Source of the DNA: Nymphalis io
Taxonomy: Eukaryota; Arthropoda; Insecta; Lepidoptera; Nymphalidae
Assembly (NCBI RefSeq): GCF_905147045.1
Contig: NC_065904.1
Location: forward strand, 11,594,001-11,658,000
Reading direction: 5' to 3'
DNA: 64,000 bases
This document shows, piece by piece, positions 21,489-32,967 of this stretch. The notes beneath the pieces were generated by a model that saw only the letters and a list, made by a program, of their open reading frames with translations, was not told the origin of the DNA and searched no databases. The stretch's first letter is position 1. The number at the start of each line of letters is the position of its first letter. Made by a program: the position numbers and the translations under genes.

Positions 21489-21844
21489 TATAATTTGGCG
21501 AATGACTAATTCATATAATTTACACTTTTCATTACGAAACGACTAACCCATAAATAGTGACAAAGCCTTATAATTATGTACAATTTCACCCCAAAGCGAG
21601 GGCTACATTTAACCAATAACCTTCTCCTCAAATAGCTTACCGCACCTAATCCAAACGGAAACTTTATATTCAAATTGCGTAGATCCTCAAACGATCAGAT
21701 CAGTGGAAAATATAGATCTTCACCAAAGGTTCAAATCCGAAGTAGCTTAAATCGAGGAAACCTGTATATACTGAAGTTCCATCGTTGTGATATATCAAAC
21801 GTTATCTTTAATTTAAAAAATATATTTACAGGCTGTTAGTTTTA

Positions 21845-22185
21845 AATTGACTAGGGGCTAAATATAAGGCCCTAGATCCAAAAGTCCTGGGTGTAATCCA
21901 ATAGTCGGACCGATAAAAAGTTATTGCAATTTTCTGTCGAAACATTCTCAGTAGCAGCCCGAAGTCATAAAGTGGGAAGTGTGTGCAATCCGGGGCCTCG
22001 GAACGCAAATAAAGCACTACCCCTAAACTCTTTCTGGTTTAGAGATTATGAGAATGACGGAATCGTAAGTGCTCATATGTTGGCACACATACTTATGCAC
22101 TGTAATATGTCCTGCAGTTATATAATCTCTCTTAAAATTGGCAGCCATAATCAGTCAGGAGCACATCACCGTCATCATCATTTTT
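21845..22185 (+). mobile_element. SINE family E, nearly full length
   Basis: The degenerate tRNA-like head (TTGACTAGGGGCTAAATATA, AAGTCCTGGGTGTAATCC) is followed by CGATAAAAAGTTATTG, CTCAGTAGCAGCCCG, GGGGCCTCGGAACGCA, GATTATGAGAATGACGG and ACTGTAATATGTCCTGCAG, ending near TCAGTCAGGAGCACATCA. It is the fullest copy of family E and serves as reference for the fragments. Confidence 0.8.
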
Positions 22186-22914
22186 AAATTATTAAGGTCT
22201 ACCTTCGCCCGGAATATACGCTGTCTAGGATTTTATCCAATTAATGTGTATTCTAAAGATGTCCCTGTCAAAGGAATCCCAAGCATACTACGTTAATTGT
22301 ATATTATGGCTCAAATCCAGCACACACGACCCTCTTTCCGCGTCGAGCGTGATAGTATATTGATTCGTTATGCTCGCGTGACGACCGCCTCGATAATACA
22401 CTTTGTTATTTCTCCTACACGACACGTAATATCAATCTATTTACACACGTTATTTATTTTGGCTTTCGTTTGTCACATTTTCTTTTATTTTTATTATTTC
22501 GTGCACTATCCTATATTATATTTTAAATATACTCTAATTACCTAATGGCTTATTTTTTGTTTGAAAAATACGAATGTACTCGTACTGTCTGTGGACAAAT
22601 TGAGTTATATATAATTGAATATGTGTTTAACTATTTACCGAGTAACTGCACTGTTCCATGTTTGTCCTTTTCGGTAAAATCTACATTTGCAACCAGCGGT
22701 AGCTTTATGTTCAACTGAATCCTGAAACATAACGATTCATAAATGCTTATTATAGACTACTTATATAATAATATTTTGATTTTGTTTTATGATATTGTCA
22801 TCGCCGAAATAAAAACCTTGAGAAAATAATCTGGATCTAAGATAAACTAGCGTGTTGAAATTAACGTCTTGTAGTATCTCAACGACGTGCTGTCGACTTT
22901 GAACCCGGGCCTTT
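22186..22914. other. unique sequence with a GC-richer patch
   Basis: At 22310-22440 there is a CpG-rich patch (TTTCCGCGTCGAGCGTGATA, GCTCGCGTGACGACCGCC) inside an 82-codon frame (22297-22545). The frame turns into T-rich DNA and shows no domain. This is a possible regulatory island. Confidence 0.3.
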
Positions 22915-23045
22915 GAACCCAGTGATATTTTATGTACTTGATTTGTGTTTATAGATATATATAATTTCATGTTCGAAAGTAAAGGAAAACATAATAGGAA
23001 GCCTTCCTGTATCGCATGAAATGTTGCTTCGTGTGAATGCACAAA
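22915..23045 (+). mobile_element. SINE family B fragment, very old
   Basis: The sense-direction words TTTGAACCCAGTG, TACTTGATTTGTG and AAGGAAAACATAATAGGAAG follow the family B order. The 3' half is missing. Confidence 0.45.
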
Positions 23046-24237
23046 TATGCGATGGAAAAGCTTGATTGAATAAGGTATTTGATATTTTTACTTCATAGCA
23101 GTTTCAAACTTGAATATCCCATACCTTGCTACCAGTTCAAAGTTTTGACATCATTTGTTCATCCATATATGTGTAGTAATAGCTTTATAAATTTATTTTT
23201 CCTTAATTGTGTAGATGTGTTCTTGCCTTTACGTCTGGAAAGTTCTACGGGCTCGTTAAATTGACAAACGAAAATTGTAACAAGTAACGATTTTGTAGAA
23301 CATCTTCTAAATATTTCATTATCTCTTAAATACTTTTACTTTGTATTGTTTGACATGTTTCAAGCCCTTAATGATCGTTTCCACTGAAATTCATCAAGTT
23401 ATCTTTTATTTCGTTAAAGCCTACAATTACAATACCTACCATACATTTAGTTCCAATTTTGTTAGGAAATTACAAATACTTTTCTCACCAACGCTTTTTG
23501 ACATAATTATTGTTACAAACTTAATATATTGTTTCTTTCATATTTTAGTAAGTACGACCTATAGATCGATCTTCGACATGGTTCCAATTACGAAATTAAT
23601 ATGCAATATCATAACTAAAGTAGCTAAACATATATCCGTCAATACGTATTCACTCAGGCGTTCCTTTATTGTCATGTGTTCCTAGTAACAAGAAAGCCCG
23701 ATAGTTCGAGAAAGTTCGATAATTATCAAGATAACACAAAGCAATAAAGACCTTATAATTATAGAGTCAAAGTCGTTCTATTTGGTCTGATAGCTTCCCA
23801 AGGATAACTTACTACAATTAAAACGACAATAACAAAAATAAAAGATTAAGAATAAAAATATTCGGCCTCAGAACACACGCAAACGTTTCTGTATTATAAA
23901 ACAAATCTCTTATCTGCAATCAAACATGTTCACCAAGACTGCTATGTCAATCAGTCGAAATAAGTCACTGGCATCGAAAATTACGATCTTAAATCTAGAG
24001 ATTATAGATTAGGTGATCATTAATTTCGGTAAATAAACACACACCCAGTTATGTTAACCTCATTTATATCCAAACGAATAAAATATTACCAAAAGAGGAA
24101 ATACCATTTATAAGGGCTGACATCATCTAATATCAGAACTGGTGTCAGAACAGTGCAATTAATCTATCAGCTGGAAATGATTTATGTAATAATATCGGAG
24201 TGCATTTGTGGTTTTCCACAGAGTAGATAGTAACCTA
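23046..24237. other. AT-rich unique sequence
   Basis: A 114-codon plus-strand frame (23341-23685) is the longest here but has random AT-rich composition and no domain. No repeat is recognised. Confidence 0.4.
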
Positions 24238-24400
24238 ACTAATGTTATAAATGCGAAAGTGAGTTCGTTTGTTTGTTACGTCTTAACTCGTGGACTGTAT
24301 AATTGTTTTTTTATCCAATTTCTCAAATCAATTCTCGAATAATTCATGATATTTTGTATTAGGGGTACAGAAAAGGACAGAGGGTAACACTTGCCTTCCC
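24238..24400 (+). mobile_element. family G repeat with start preserved
   Basis: ATGTTATAAATGCGAAAGTG leads into GTTTGTTTGTTACGTCTTAA and, after a small insertion, ATGATATTTTGTATTAGG and GTACAGAAAAGGACAGAGGG. Confidence 0.5.
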
Positions 24401-25407
24401 TCCTCGCACACGCTATCGAAATGTACGATTTTAATGTGTGTACTTTATTTAAGTATTATTTTAGTAGTTGTAGTAGTAGGGTTAAAAGGTAGAGAAAGCC
24501 TTCAGGCAATTGTAACAGCCTTTTGTACCAATTACAATAGTTTTGTCAATAAAGTTTTTTAAATAAATATTTCGTATTGTTATCAGCAAAAAGATATGCA
24601 ACATTTAATACCGAAACGGTTAATTAGACATGGCAATTTTTAGTTAGCATTCATTGCATTTAGTTAGCATATGATTTACTCGAAGTAAATTAACGAATGC
24701 CAACTCCACGCTTTTACAACAAATATAATCTTTTATTGAGTAATAATTCTTATTCATCATTGTTTTCTTGACATAAGATTTAAAATAATATTACCGTTCG
24801 AAAAATTACATCATTCTAAAGTTAGTTATAATTAAATATCTAATCTCAGTCCACATATGGTATGTGTTTTTATTAATAATTAATATCAGTAGATTTATTG
24901 TGTCGTAAGTCACACGTTACACGCTCGTAAAACTGCGAGAAAAGGCGACTCACACATGTGACGGATGTAAATGGACGGAATGTGATCCCCTTTTTTCCTT
25001 TATTTGAATTTTACAAGCATATAAATATTAATATATAATTTACATATCCACTTAACTATATAAGTGCAATCACACACCCTTAGGCAATTTAGAATTGTTA
25101 TTTTTAAAAAAAGTTTAACGCTACCCTCATCAATTAAAACACATTGAGTTAACTACATAAAATTTTATAATTTTATATCCCATATTTTATACGTGTTAAA
25201 TATATTTTCAAACATTTATCTTTAAATGGTTAACATTTAATATAAATGTCTAAAACATTTTTCGCTTACACAAATCTAATTTAAAGAACCTCAAATAAAG
25301 CTAAAAGCAACGAGTTTAAATATAATATATTTTAAAGAAATTGAATTTTGTTTTATTAAAATACATTAATGTAACAAAATATATATCAAAATATAAAGAG
25401 AAACGTG
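24401..25407. other. unique sequence; possible retroelement 3' end
   Basis: At 24475-24570 the words GAAAGCCTTCAGGCAATTG and TCAATAAAGTTTTTTAAATA look like the 3' end and poly-A signal of a transcribed element, but no coding part adjoins. A small GC-rich patch lies at 24900-24990. The rest is AT-rich. Confidence 0.3.
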
Positions 25408-25610
25408 TTTATAATTCATCTCGTGCTCGACGGTGAAGGAAAACATCGTGAGTAAACCTGCATGTGTCAAATTTCATTGAAATTCTGCCACATGTGTATT
25501 TTACCAACCAGGATTGGAGCAGCGTGGTGGAATAAAGCTCCAAACTTTTCTTCAAAATTGAGAGGAGGCCTTAGCCCAGCAGTTGGACATTAACAGGCTG
25601 TTACTGTTAA
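25408..25610 (+). mobile_element. SINE family B, 5' truncated, sense
   Basis: The sense copy starts at TAATTCATCTCGTGCTCGAC, runs through CACATGTGTATTTTACCAAC and GCAGCGTGGTGGAATAAAGC, and ends TTAACAGGCTGTTACTGTTA. The tRNA head is lost. Confidence 0.85.
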
Positions 25611-26220
25611 TATTACTGTGAAAGAGATTTTAAAAATTTTACCATAATACTTTTATATAACGTTTCTGTAACTAAGTACACTGTATTGCCTTTATATCCT
25701 TCAGCTTATGTATTCGGCATACATATTATTATTAGCTTAATTACTGTCCAGTCTATAACTAACGTCAATACTATCTTATCAAACGATTGAAAGTAATTAT
25801 AATTTAAATTGTCATTACATTTAATAGAACAATTTATTACTTTAAAGAAATTAATAGTGTGGTATCGGTAGTAGCTTTATAAATAAATTTAATATTTTTA
25901 TATTCAATGTTGCCATTTAAAAACGCTAAAGATAAAATTTATTTTGTTTTTGAATGTATCTGCAGTTTTTTTTTAATTATCGTTTCGAAATTTACGAAAT
26001 ACGAAATGTAAAATAATAATAATAAATCATATTAATATTATGAATACGTAAATAAACAATATATTTTTAATTATTTTATGTATTACACTAACCACTTAAG
26101 TGTATATATCAGAATTAAGATATCGTCGAATAGTGCCAATAAGATTGGGAGTTATATTTTTAGTAATGGTTTTAATAGTACGTTGTATTTCGAGTACCTA
26201 CAGAAATAAAATTATTGGCT
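25611..26220. other. AT-rich unique sequence
   Basis: A few AATA triplet runs near 26010, with no gene or element recognised. Confidence 0.4.
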
Positions 26221-26540
26221 ATGCAAGGAATGGTTAATAGTTCTTACAACGCCATGTCTATGGACGATGGTTTTTTTTATATTATTAGGTGAGCGGACGG
26301 GCATAGACATTGGCGATGTAAGAAGTATTAACTATTCCTTACATCGCCAATGCGCCACCAACGTTGGGAACGAAGATGTTATGTCCCTTGTGCTTACACT
26401 AGACTTAGACTTACACTGTCTTATTCATCCATCAGACCGGAACGCAACTATACTTAATATAGCTGTTTGGAGGTAGGATATCTGATGTGTGGTGGTCTGC
26501 GTACACCAGACAGGTTAACAAAAAGCCCTGCTACCGAGGT
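26221..26540 (-). mobile_element. SINE family A copy with an inverted fragment at its end
   Basis: Positions 26272-26540 are an antisense family A copy (GTGAGCGGACGGGCATAGAC to AAAAAGCCCTGCTACC). Directly before it, 26221-26270 reads the same family in sense (GCAAGGAATGGTTAATAG, CATGTCTATGGACGATGG). The shared part therefore forms an inverted pair. Confidence 0.7.
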
Positions 26541-26859
26541 TTTTATAATTAATCTCATTGGACAATTTCGTCATATTGTTATTTTCACACACCTATTAGT
26601 TAGTAACCAACTTCCTTAAATGTTTATAACTGTGTATAAACAATGATACGTTAACATATAAAAGCAACCAATTTTATATGTACATGTAGATAACATAATT
26701 ATCATATATAAAAGTATAATTATTATATATAAAAGTTTAATATAGAATAAGTTGAAATCAGCCGAAATATATGATATTAAAACATTCGATTTTCAAACGC
26801 AATTTTCATCTTTTTCCAACGAAGCACAAGTTTTTCCTCATTCATTTCACATCGTCTAT
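26541..26859. other. AT-rich unique sequence
   Basis: Near-tandem ATATATAAAAGTATAATTAT units lie at about 26703-26745. No gene was seen. Confidence 0.4.
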
Positions 26860-26995
26860 GATTTGTGATTGCGATGTCGCGCGTTGCACGCTCGTGTCGC
26901 CGGTCGTGGGTTGACAATTAGTCGCTCATATAAGTTGTTTGTCGCGTTGCGATTACGTGCCGGAGACAACAGGACGGTGAAGGATGTTGGCACAA
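26860..26995. promoter_or_regulatory. CpG-rich unique island, candidate regulatory element
   Basis: TGTGATTGCGATGTCGCGCG, GTCGCCGGTCGTGGGTTGAC and GTCGCGTTGCGATTACGTGC lie in AT-rich flanks. GCGATGTCGCG and GTCGCGTTGCGATTA are related words. A minus-strand frame is open for 48 codons but GC-rich DNA rarely holds stops, so this is not evidence of coding. Confidence 0.3.
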
Positions 26996-27007
26996 CGAGT
27001 GCTTTGC

Positions 27008-27304
27008 TATTTTTTATTTTTATATAGTGTAGAAAAGCAGACGAGCATGTGGGCCACCCGATGGTAAATGGTCACCAACACCCATAGACTTTGGCATGTA
27101 AGAAATGATAACCATCGCTTACATCACCCATGCGCCACCAACCTTGGGAACTAAGATGTTATGTCCCTTGTGCCTGTAATTACACTGGCTCACTCACCCT
27201 TAAAACCAAAACACAACAGTACCAAGTATTGCTGTTTTGCGGTAGAATATCTGATGAGTGGGTGGTACCTACCTAGACGAGCTTGCACAAAGCTCTACCA
27301 CCAG
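27008..27304 (-). mobile_element. SINE family A, full length
   Basis: Antisense copy from a T-rich tail and AGTGTAGAAAAGCAGACGAG to AAAGCTCTACCACCAGT, all blocks present, few changes. Confidence 0.9.
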
Positions 27305-28444
27305 TAAATTAAGGCATTCTTTTAGAAATATATCTTATATATGTATATTTTTTTATCCTTTAGAGTTTATACCGTATTAGTTATTTCTTATTAGTAGAAT
27401 GTTACTGGATATTTGTTTTTAACATATAATTATTGGTTTTCAACGAAGCAAAGTATTGTTATACGTGTAATAACAAATCTATATTGACATTAAACATAAA
27501 AACATTTTTAATTTAAAATAGCGCATTTGAATAGTATTTTGATACCTCGTTGGTTTTCTGACTCGTTTGCAAATCAGTCAATAGGATAATATAAATCTCG
27601 GTTCGAGTCAATAAAACTTACTTACTTAACTTACTTTGAAATGAAATTTAATTGGATGCGATGACAGAAATAAATCAAATTCAAATTTTCGAAATCACTT
27701 CTAACAAGTGGAAAGACGTGGCACGCATTTGCGCAAATCAGTATAAAATTGTGTTTTATTGTTATTAATCGCTAACACCGAACTATTAAATAGATACTAA
27801 ATATTTACGACAGTAGAAGTGTATCCCGGACCTAATGCCACGTGTGTGGAATCAGTAGCGGGTGAGTTATGGCCTTGATTATGTCTCGTATTTACGCTTA
27901 GAGTGCACCTCGGGTGATTAGCCGTCGACAACTTTAGTTTATTGCGCGACTAAAATATTGCTCTCTCCTTATATATTAATAACATTCTCTAATTAGGTTT
28001 CTTTACGCTGCAACATAAAAGGAGAAAGTATTTGTTTCGAAATTTACGATATACGAAACGTCAGCAGTAACAGTATATTCCGACGACTCAGCTTCAAGGA
28101 TTTAAATTTTGTGAAGGAAATATTAATAAAGTTCTGCTACATACGTATACCATATATTAAAAAAAATAAGTTCCACACCTTCCCAGACCATTTGTCCAGC
28201 ATTGGGCTATTAAAAGAAGGTTTTTTTTAACACTTCTATATTCTCGTTTGTGTAATTATTTTTGTGTAAATATATAATATACAGTATGCGACGTTGTTTT
28301 TTTGTCATTTGACAAAATAGCTCGAAGCTAAAATCTATAACCTTCATGTATCAATAATAAACCATTGAGAGATTCAGAAAAGTATTTGGGATTACATAAC
28401 CATTCCACCAAACATTCTTCTATAGCTTCTATATAGTATTATTT
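27305..28444. other. unique sequence with one GC-richer patch
   Basis: At 27770-27960 GC rises (CGGACCTAATGCCACGTGTG, TTAGCCGTCGACAACTTTAG, TTTATTGCGCGAC). It is unique in the window and contains an E-box CACGTG. No exon is convincing. The rest is AT-rich. Confidence 0.3.
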
Positions 28445-28740
28445 ACTGGTGGTAGGGCTTTGTGCAAGCTCGTCTGGGTAGGTACCACCCACTCATCAGA
28501 TATTCTACCGCAAAACAGCAATACTTGATATTGTTGTGTTCCGGTTTGAAGGGTGAGTGAGCCAGTGTAATTACAGGCACAAGGGACATAAAATCTTAGT
28601 TCCCAAGGTTGGTGGCGCATTGGCTATAAGCGATGGTTGACATTTCTTACAATGCCAATGTCTAAGGGCGTTTGGTGACCACTTACCATCAGGTGGCCCA
28701 TATGCTCGTCCACCTTCCTATTCTATAAAAAAAAAAAAAA
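28445..28740 (+). mobile_element. SINE family A, full length, young, 15-base poly-A
   Basis: A complete copy from ACTGGTGGTAGGGC to TTCTATAAAAAAAAAAAAAA. A 63-codon minus-strand frame here (28429-28620) is only the SINE's translation. It sits directly against the retrotransposon remnant at 28742. Confidence 0.92.
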
Positions 28741-28741
28741 T

Positions 28742-29192
28742 TCGAAATCTAGTTCTATAGCTAGACTTCGAGGTACTATTCGATGTTTTCCGAAATCTGT
28801 ACGATATCTTATATATAATTTAATGGTTAAACCTCACCTTGAATATTTGATTGAAATTCGGGGAACTTAAAAAAAAAATTACGAATAAAACAAAACAAAA
28901 TCATAAAACCACTAATTATCTATCTCCTACTGAAAAAGTGCATAACGAAACAGGGTTGATGACAGTGTCCCAAATATTTAAATATAACACGTGTCTATTA
29001 GTGCAAAATATTTTGAACAAAAACATAAACACAAAACTATCGTTCATAAAAATAGGACAAACACAGAAACGGATAACTAAACGGATGAATAATATAAGTC
29101 TCATACGACCAAGCACCAACTACGGTAAAAAAAAAAGTATATTGTATGAAGGAGCACGGTTTTACAACGAGCTACCTAATAGCAGTAAGTAG
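28742..29192 (+). pseudogene. CR1/Jockey-type non-LTR retrotransposon, C-terminal reverse transcriptase fragment
   Basis: The frame from 28742 reads IARLRGTIRCFPKSVRYLIY, then NLMVKPHLEYLIEI, the thumb-region style of CR1/Jockey reverse transcriptases. After a frameshift in the A run near 28868-28878 the frame from 28851 continues with NYLSPTEKVHNETGLMTVSQ and ends with the typical RPSTNYGKKKSILYEGARFYN plus a stop near 29190. The catalytic core and endonuclease are absent, and part of the linker between the frames seems deleted. This is a dead 5'-truncated copy. Confidence 0.8.
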
Positions 29193-29546
29193 TTTTAAGA
29201 GTTTTATTTGATATTATCAACGACTGCTTTTCTATATTTTTATTTGATTATTGTATTTTTCTTACAAAATTTTAATGTGTAAATTAGCTAAAGAAAATAA
29301 TATCAATTGCTATTTAATTGCTATAATACAAACGTTAGGTAATATTGCATCTTGGGTTTGTCATACCCACATTATTTTAATTGAAGAGTTTAGTTTTTGT
29401 TGTTCTTTATATTTGTGTACCGCCCGTCTGTTGTATATACAATATTTAAGTATGTTAATCTTGTTTTCTCAAATATTTAAAGTGAATTGTATTCTTTTTT
29501 TAAGAAATAATTTCCTAAACCATAACAAAAATACATTTTTTACGAC
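29193..29546. other. probable 3' UTR of the retrotransposon remnant, then unique DNA
   Basis: AT-rich sequence; the open frame 29251-29562 has no domain. I cannot place the end of the element. Confidence 0.3.
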
Positions 29547-29820
29547 GAGCCGGTTGGCGTGATTGGTAGATACTTGCCTTTCACGCCGAAGGTTGTGGGT
29601 GCGATTCCCACCCAGGACAGACCTTTGTGTGCATGAACATGTCTGTTTGTCCTGTTTCTGTCTGGGTGTAATTATCTATATAAGTATGTATTTACAAAAG
29701 AAAAGTAGTATATGTAGTATTTCAGTTGTCTGGTTTCTAAAGTACAAGCTCTGCTTAGTTGAGGATCAGATGGCCGTGTGTGGAAAATGTCCCAGGATAT
29801 TATTATTATTATTTTATCTT
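29547..29820 (+). mobile_element. SINE family D, full length, tRNA-headed
   Basis: GAGCCGGTTGGCGTGATTGG (A box) and GGTTGTGGGTGCGATTCCCA (B box) form a tRNA-like head. The body has ACATGTCTGTTTGTCC, AAAAGAAAAGTAGTATATG and GATCAGATGGCCGTGTG, ending in GTCCCAGGATATT plus ATT triplets. It is not a functional tRNA, since it has no closing acceptor stem. Confidence 0.88.
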
Positions 29821-30240
29821 TAGCGGTTTTGAACTGAAAAATTGAATGTTAAAATATTAAATTAAATATTAAGCTACCACCGATACTACACTACCGCAAA
29901 AAATCAGTAATAATCTCATTAGATGAAGTGGACTTATGTTAGTACAGACACTCGGGTGCTACGAGTATATTAGCTCCATTAGACTTTCATTAATAGATGC
30001 GGATTCCCTAAACTGAAACCACTAAGGCGGAAAGAAATGTTCGACTAATAAAAAAGTCAAAGCCGTTGCAAGTGACTATTTTAAGGGGCTTGAAGAAACA
30101 TTTTTATGTTATACAAATAACCGGGATTAAAGCTTTACCTGAAATGTAGAACATTCGCCTTGGTGGTATATAGAAAATAAAAATATTTTTGTGTCATTCT
30201 TTATTTTCATGATGGAGCTACAAATTTTAAAATCCACCCT
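29821..30240. other. AT-rich unique sequence
   Basis: No gene or recognised repeat was seen. Confidence 0.4.
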
Positions 30241-30313
30241 CATATACCCCGCGCAGTTGGCTAGTCTCTCTCGAGGATGACAGCTGTGCCCGCAATTGGT
30301 CAGGAGGACATTT
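30241..30313 (+). mobile_element. SINE family E, 3' end fragment
   Basis: CCGCGCAGTTGGCTAGTCTC and GCAATTGGTCAGGAGGACAT match the family E 3' end, with nothing of the head. Confidence 0.65.
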
Positions 30314-30549
30314 TATACAGAATACATATCCAGTTTATGTAGATTTACCTTAACGTTTACCAACACAAATTCAATGTAAAAACAAATATTATAATTTACA
30401 TAATAATTAACAAAACTCGATATAAAAAAAACGGAAACACTATTTACATTTATCGAATAAAACAAAAACAAAATGCCGCGTTAATCGTCTGTCCGATATA
30501 AAATTGTTTGAACCACATGTAACCTCGATATAAAACACGAGATTTATAA
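30314..30549. other. AT-rich unique sequence
   Basis: A-rich, with no recognised repeat or gene. Confidence 0.35.
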
Positions 30550-30690
30550 GGATTAATACGAGTGGCACCGTGCAATTAGTCCCATAGTAGCAGTCTGCAT
30601 TTATGGTGGCCGTAAAAATTCGCCCGGGGGCGGTGCGGCTGCATTATTTAGGGGCCCGGAAGCATTTTATGGGCACCCTCGACAAATATC
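30550..30690. promoter_or_regulatory. GC-rich unique island, candidate conserved regulatory element
   Basis: GAGTGGCACCGTGCAATTAG, CATTTATGGTGGCCGTAAAA, TTCGCCCGGGGGCGGTGCGG and TTAGGGGCCCGGAAGC sit in AT-rich flanks. TTTATGG occurs twice (30600 and 30667 regions), a word bound by posterior Hox proteins. ATAGTAGCAGTC at 30584-30595 recurs exactly at 59021-59032 in another island. Frames are open for 20-30 codons in two registers, so coding cannot be excluded. Confidence 0.35.
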
Positions 30691-30901
30691 ACCTAACTAG
30701 TTGTTTAACCACACGCTAGCCAGAAATAACATAGAATTTTCTTAGCCACACTTCGGCGGTCTAGAGTATTTTATTGTAGCTTAAAATATTTTTATCTAAG
30801 TAAGTAATTTTCTGAATAATAAGTAATCTTGTTTAGATCTTTTAGAATTTTAGTTCTAATGTTGATAATATAATAATAGAATAATTGAAATACTATCAAC
30901 A

Positions 30902-31127
30902 TAGCCCAAAGGATTAGTAAATGACAGTGGGCTGGACAGATGTCGCAGAATCGACAACCGTTGGAGAAGACGAGTTCTGGAGTGGAGACCACGCCTTGGC
31001 AAACGTAGATTGGGACGCTCTCCAGCTAGGTGGAGTGACGATACACGAAAAGTGGCTGGCAACCGATGGAGAGCTGAAGATCAAGCTGGAGGCCTATGTC
31101 CAACAGTGGACGACGACGAGTTGATGA
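30902..31127 (+). pseudogene. RTE-clade retrotransposon, C-terminal fragment, decayed
   Basis: Frame one gives AQRISK, a TGA, then QWAGQM. A shift leads to frame two with DNRWRRRVLEWRPRLGKRRL, GRSPARWSDD and KVAGNRW, after which the frame is lost again (YVQQWT survives in a third frame as AYVQQWTTTS). It is the same end of the protein as at 8847-9428 but from a different, older subfamily. Confidence 0.85.
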
Positions 31128-31183
31128 TGATTACTTAGGAGAACTTAGGATCTTACGGTCCTTTAGTTGAACACTGATTTCAC

Positions 31184-31277
31184 TCTTTCTCTCATTATTG
31201 ATTTCATATTAAAAAGACACAGCATTGTCTACTGAACACAAAACTAATCACCCGATCAACAACGTTTATGAGTAAGG
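31184..31277 (+). repeat. family K dispersed repeat, copy 1
   Basis: TCTTTCTCTCATTATTGATT, AAAAAGACACAGCATTGTCT, CTAATCACCCG and AACGTTTATGAGTAAG align with the reverse of 43009-43101. A shorter third copy is at 36789-36840. Confidence 0.6.
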
Positions 31278-31667
31278 TCGTTTGTAATGTTATAATTAAT
31301 AAGTAATATATTACATTTTTATTAAATAGCTACTTATTTATTAGTCCGTTTCACATTTTTGCTGATATTATATTCAACTAAAATAGCACCCAAGTTACAA
31401 AAAACAGTTACAAAACAAATATATATTTATATACAAACATATATATATTATTCCCCATAATTAAGAATGCGTAAGTAGGATCTATAGCCTATTCCAACCA
31501 CATGAGGAATAAAGACAAAGCGCGATAATAATCTATGATTTTCATTATTTCATTCATGATTCACAAAAAAATGGCGACGAAGTATCGAAAGTTTGTAGTA
31601 AATTTAAAATGTATCTATAAGTAGTTCAGTGGAATTGTATTATATAAATAAAGATATACAAACAAAC
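31278..31667. other. AT-rich unique sequence
   Basis: No gene was seen; TA-rich around 31420-31450. Confidence 0.4.
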
Positions 31668-31816
31668 AAGGCGTGAAGAGGCATCTTGCGAGCCCCCAGG
31701 GCGGGGCCGGCTAGTGCAGAACATTCTTCCCGACTGTACTGGCCGTCCTCGTGTTTAAGCTCTACTACCACTTACCATCAGGTAGAGTAGTCATTTGCCC
31801 TCCCAGAAATGTAAAA
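31668..31816 (+). mobile_element. SINE family C copy with poly-A
   Basis: It runs from AAGGCGTGAAGAGGCATCTT through CAGAACATTCTTCCCGACTG, CTCTACTACCACTTACCATC and CATTTGCCCTCCCAGA to poly-A. It matches 41625-41792. Family C is about 150-170 bp and has no tRNA-like boxes that I can see. Confidence 0.8.
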
Positions 31817-32369
31817 AAAAAGATATATATAGAGTTGTTTGTGGTGCATAATATAGCAGAGCTATTAGCAAATCGTACTGAATATGTAAATCTAAGGTCT
31901 GTTCATCTTTACTCCTTCTTCGATTGGAATAGGCTATACCAATTGAATAGCCTATCCGAGAATATATGTTCACTTATATTACCCATAATTATTTTTATTT
32001 CTACTACAATAGAATATATAATAGTTCCACGCAACGCTGGTGAACATAAAAATTAAGTAAGATTATTTACTTAACTTTTAAAAGAAAACCGGACCGGTTA
32101 ATACCACTGCAGCACACTTGCAATAAAGCCAACTTCAAACAGTAAACTTTACAGCTCCAGCCGGACCGGAGTTATTTCACGAAAACCGTAAAATAACTAT
32201 TAAAATTAAATGTTAGTAATGACGATCGGTAAAACGGTTCGCGCTGATGCATCACACTTTGTTGGTGCGAGCTATGAAACCACATTGAAAGAAAGTGTTA
32301 TTACGTTGTAATTTTCTGTTTAATAATTTTAAGGCACATTTGCAATGGTAAGATGAAAAGATTAAACGT
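31817..32369. other. unique sequence with a GC-richer patch
   Basis: At 32080-32300 GC rises (AACCGGACCGGTTAATACC, CCAGCCGGACCGGAGTTATT, ATCGGTAAAACGGTTCGCGC), with several ACCGG words. There is no repeat match and no clear exon. Confidence 0.3.
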
Positions 32370-32440
32370 CAATAGCACAATGGCTCACAGGCCGCCTAGC
32401 GATGTAAAAGTCGATGCAGGTTCGAGGGGTAAATAGGAAT
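32370..32440 (+). mobile_element. SINE family F fragment (tRNA-like head)
   Basis: AATAGCACAATGGCTCACAG, GCCGCCTAGCGATGTAAAAG and GATGCAGGTTCGAGG give the same head as 19258-19366. The tail is not recognisable. Confidence 0.45.
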
Positions 32441-32756
32441 ATTAGATATTCTTTAAAAACAAACATTGCTATTTCTCTATACATTTAAGGGCAATTCAAA
32501 TGTATCATTATTAAAAATAACGCAAGCCAAATAATGAAAATATTCAGAATTATCCATGAAAAGTAACAACATAACGAATAGTTAAAACAACATGAAAATA
32601 ACTTAAGTATAACTACAAATATATTCATAATTTGTTCATAGTATATTTATAATGTTAGAACTTTACTTTCAAATGAGTACAAATACAGTTGCGTTACAAT
32701 ATGCTTACAATAATAATTATTATATACATATTTTAACAATAATATATAATTGTACT

Positions 32757-32967
32757 TGGTGGAGCTAAGCACAAGCCCGTATGGGTGGGTAGGTCTCTCA
32801 TCAAATATTCTACCGTCAAAAAGCAATAATGAGTATTGTTGTGTTCTAGTTGAAAGGGTAAGTGAGCCAGCGAGTGAGCTTCAGGCACAAGGGTTATTAT
32901 ATCTTAGTTCCGAAGGTTGGTGGCTATAGGCAATGGTGGCTTACCATCAGGTGGTCCATTTGCCATT
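32757..32967 (+). mobile_element. SINE family A, old, with internal loss
   Basis: TTGGTGGAGCTAAGCACAAG to TACCATCAGGTGGTCCATTT. The part between the GGTTGGTGG and GGTGGCTTACC blocks is shortened. Confidence 0.75.

Noticed and set aside
23341..23685. 114-codon open frame
   Set aside because: T-rich, hydrophobic by base composition, no domain or splice context.
29547..29620. Apparent tRNA gene
   Set aside because: It has A and B boxes but no closing acceptor stem, and it continues into a SINE body shared with 19367-19646.
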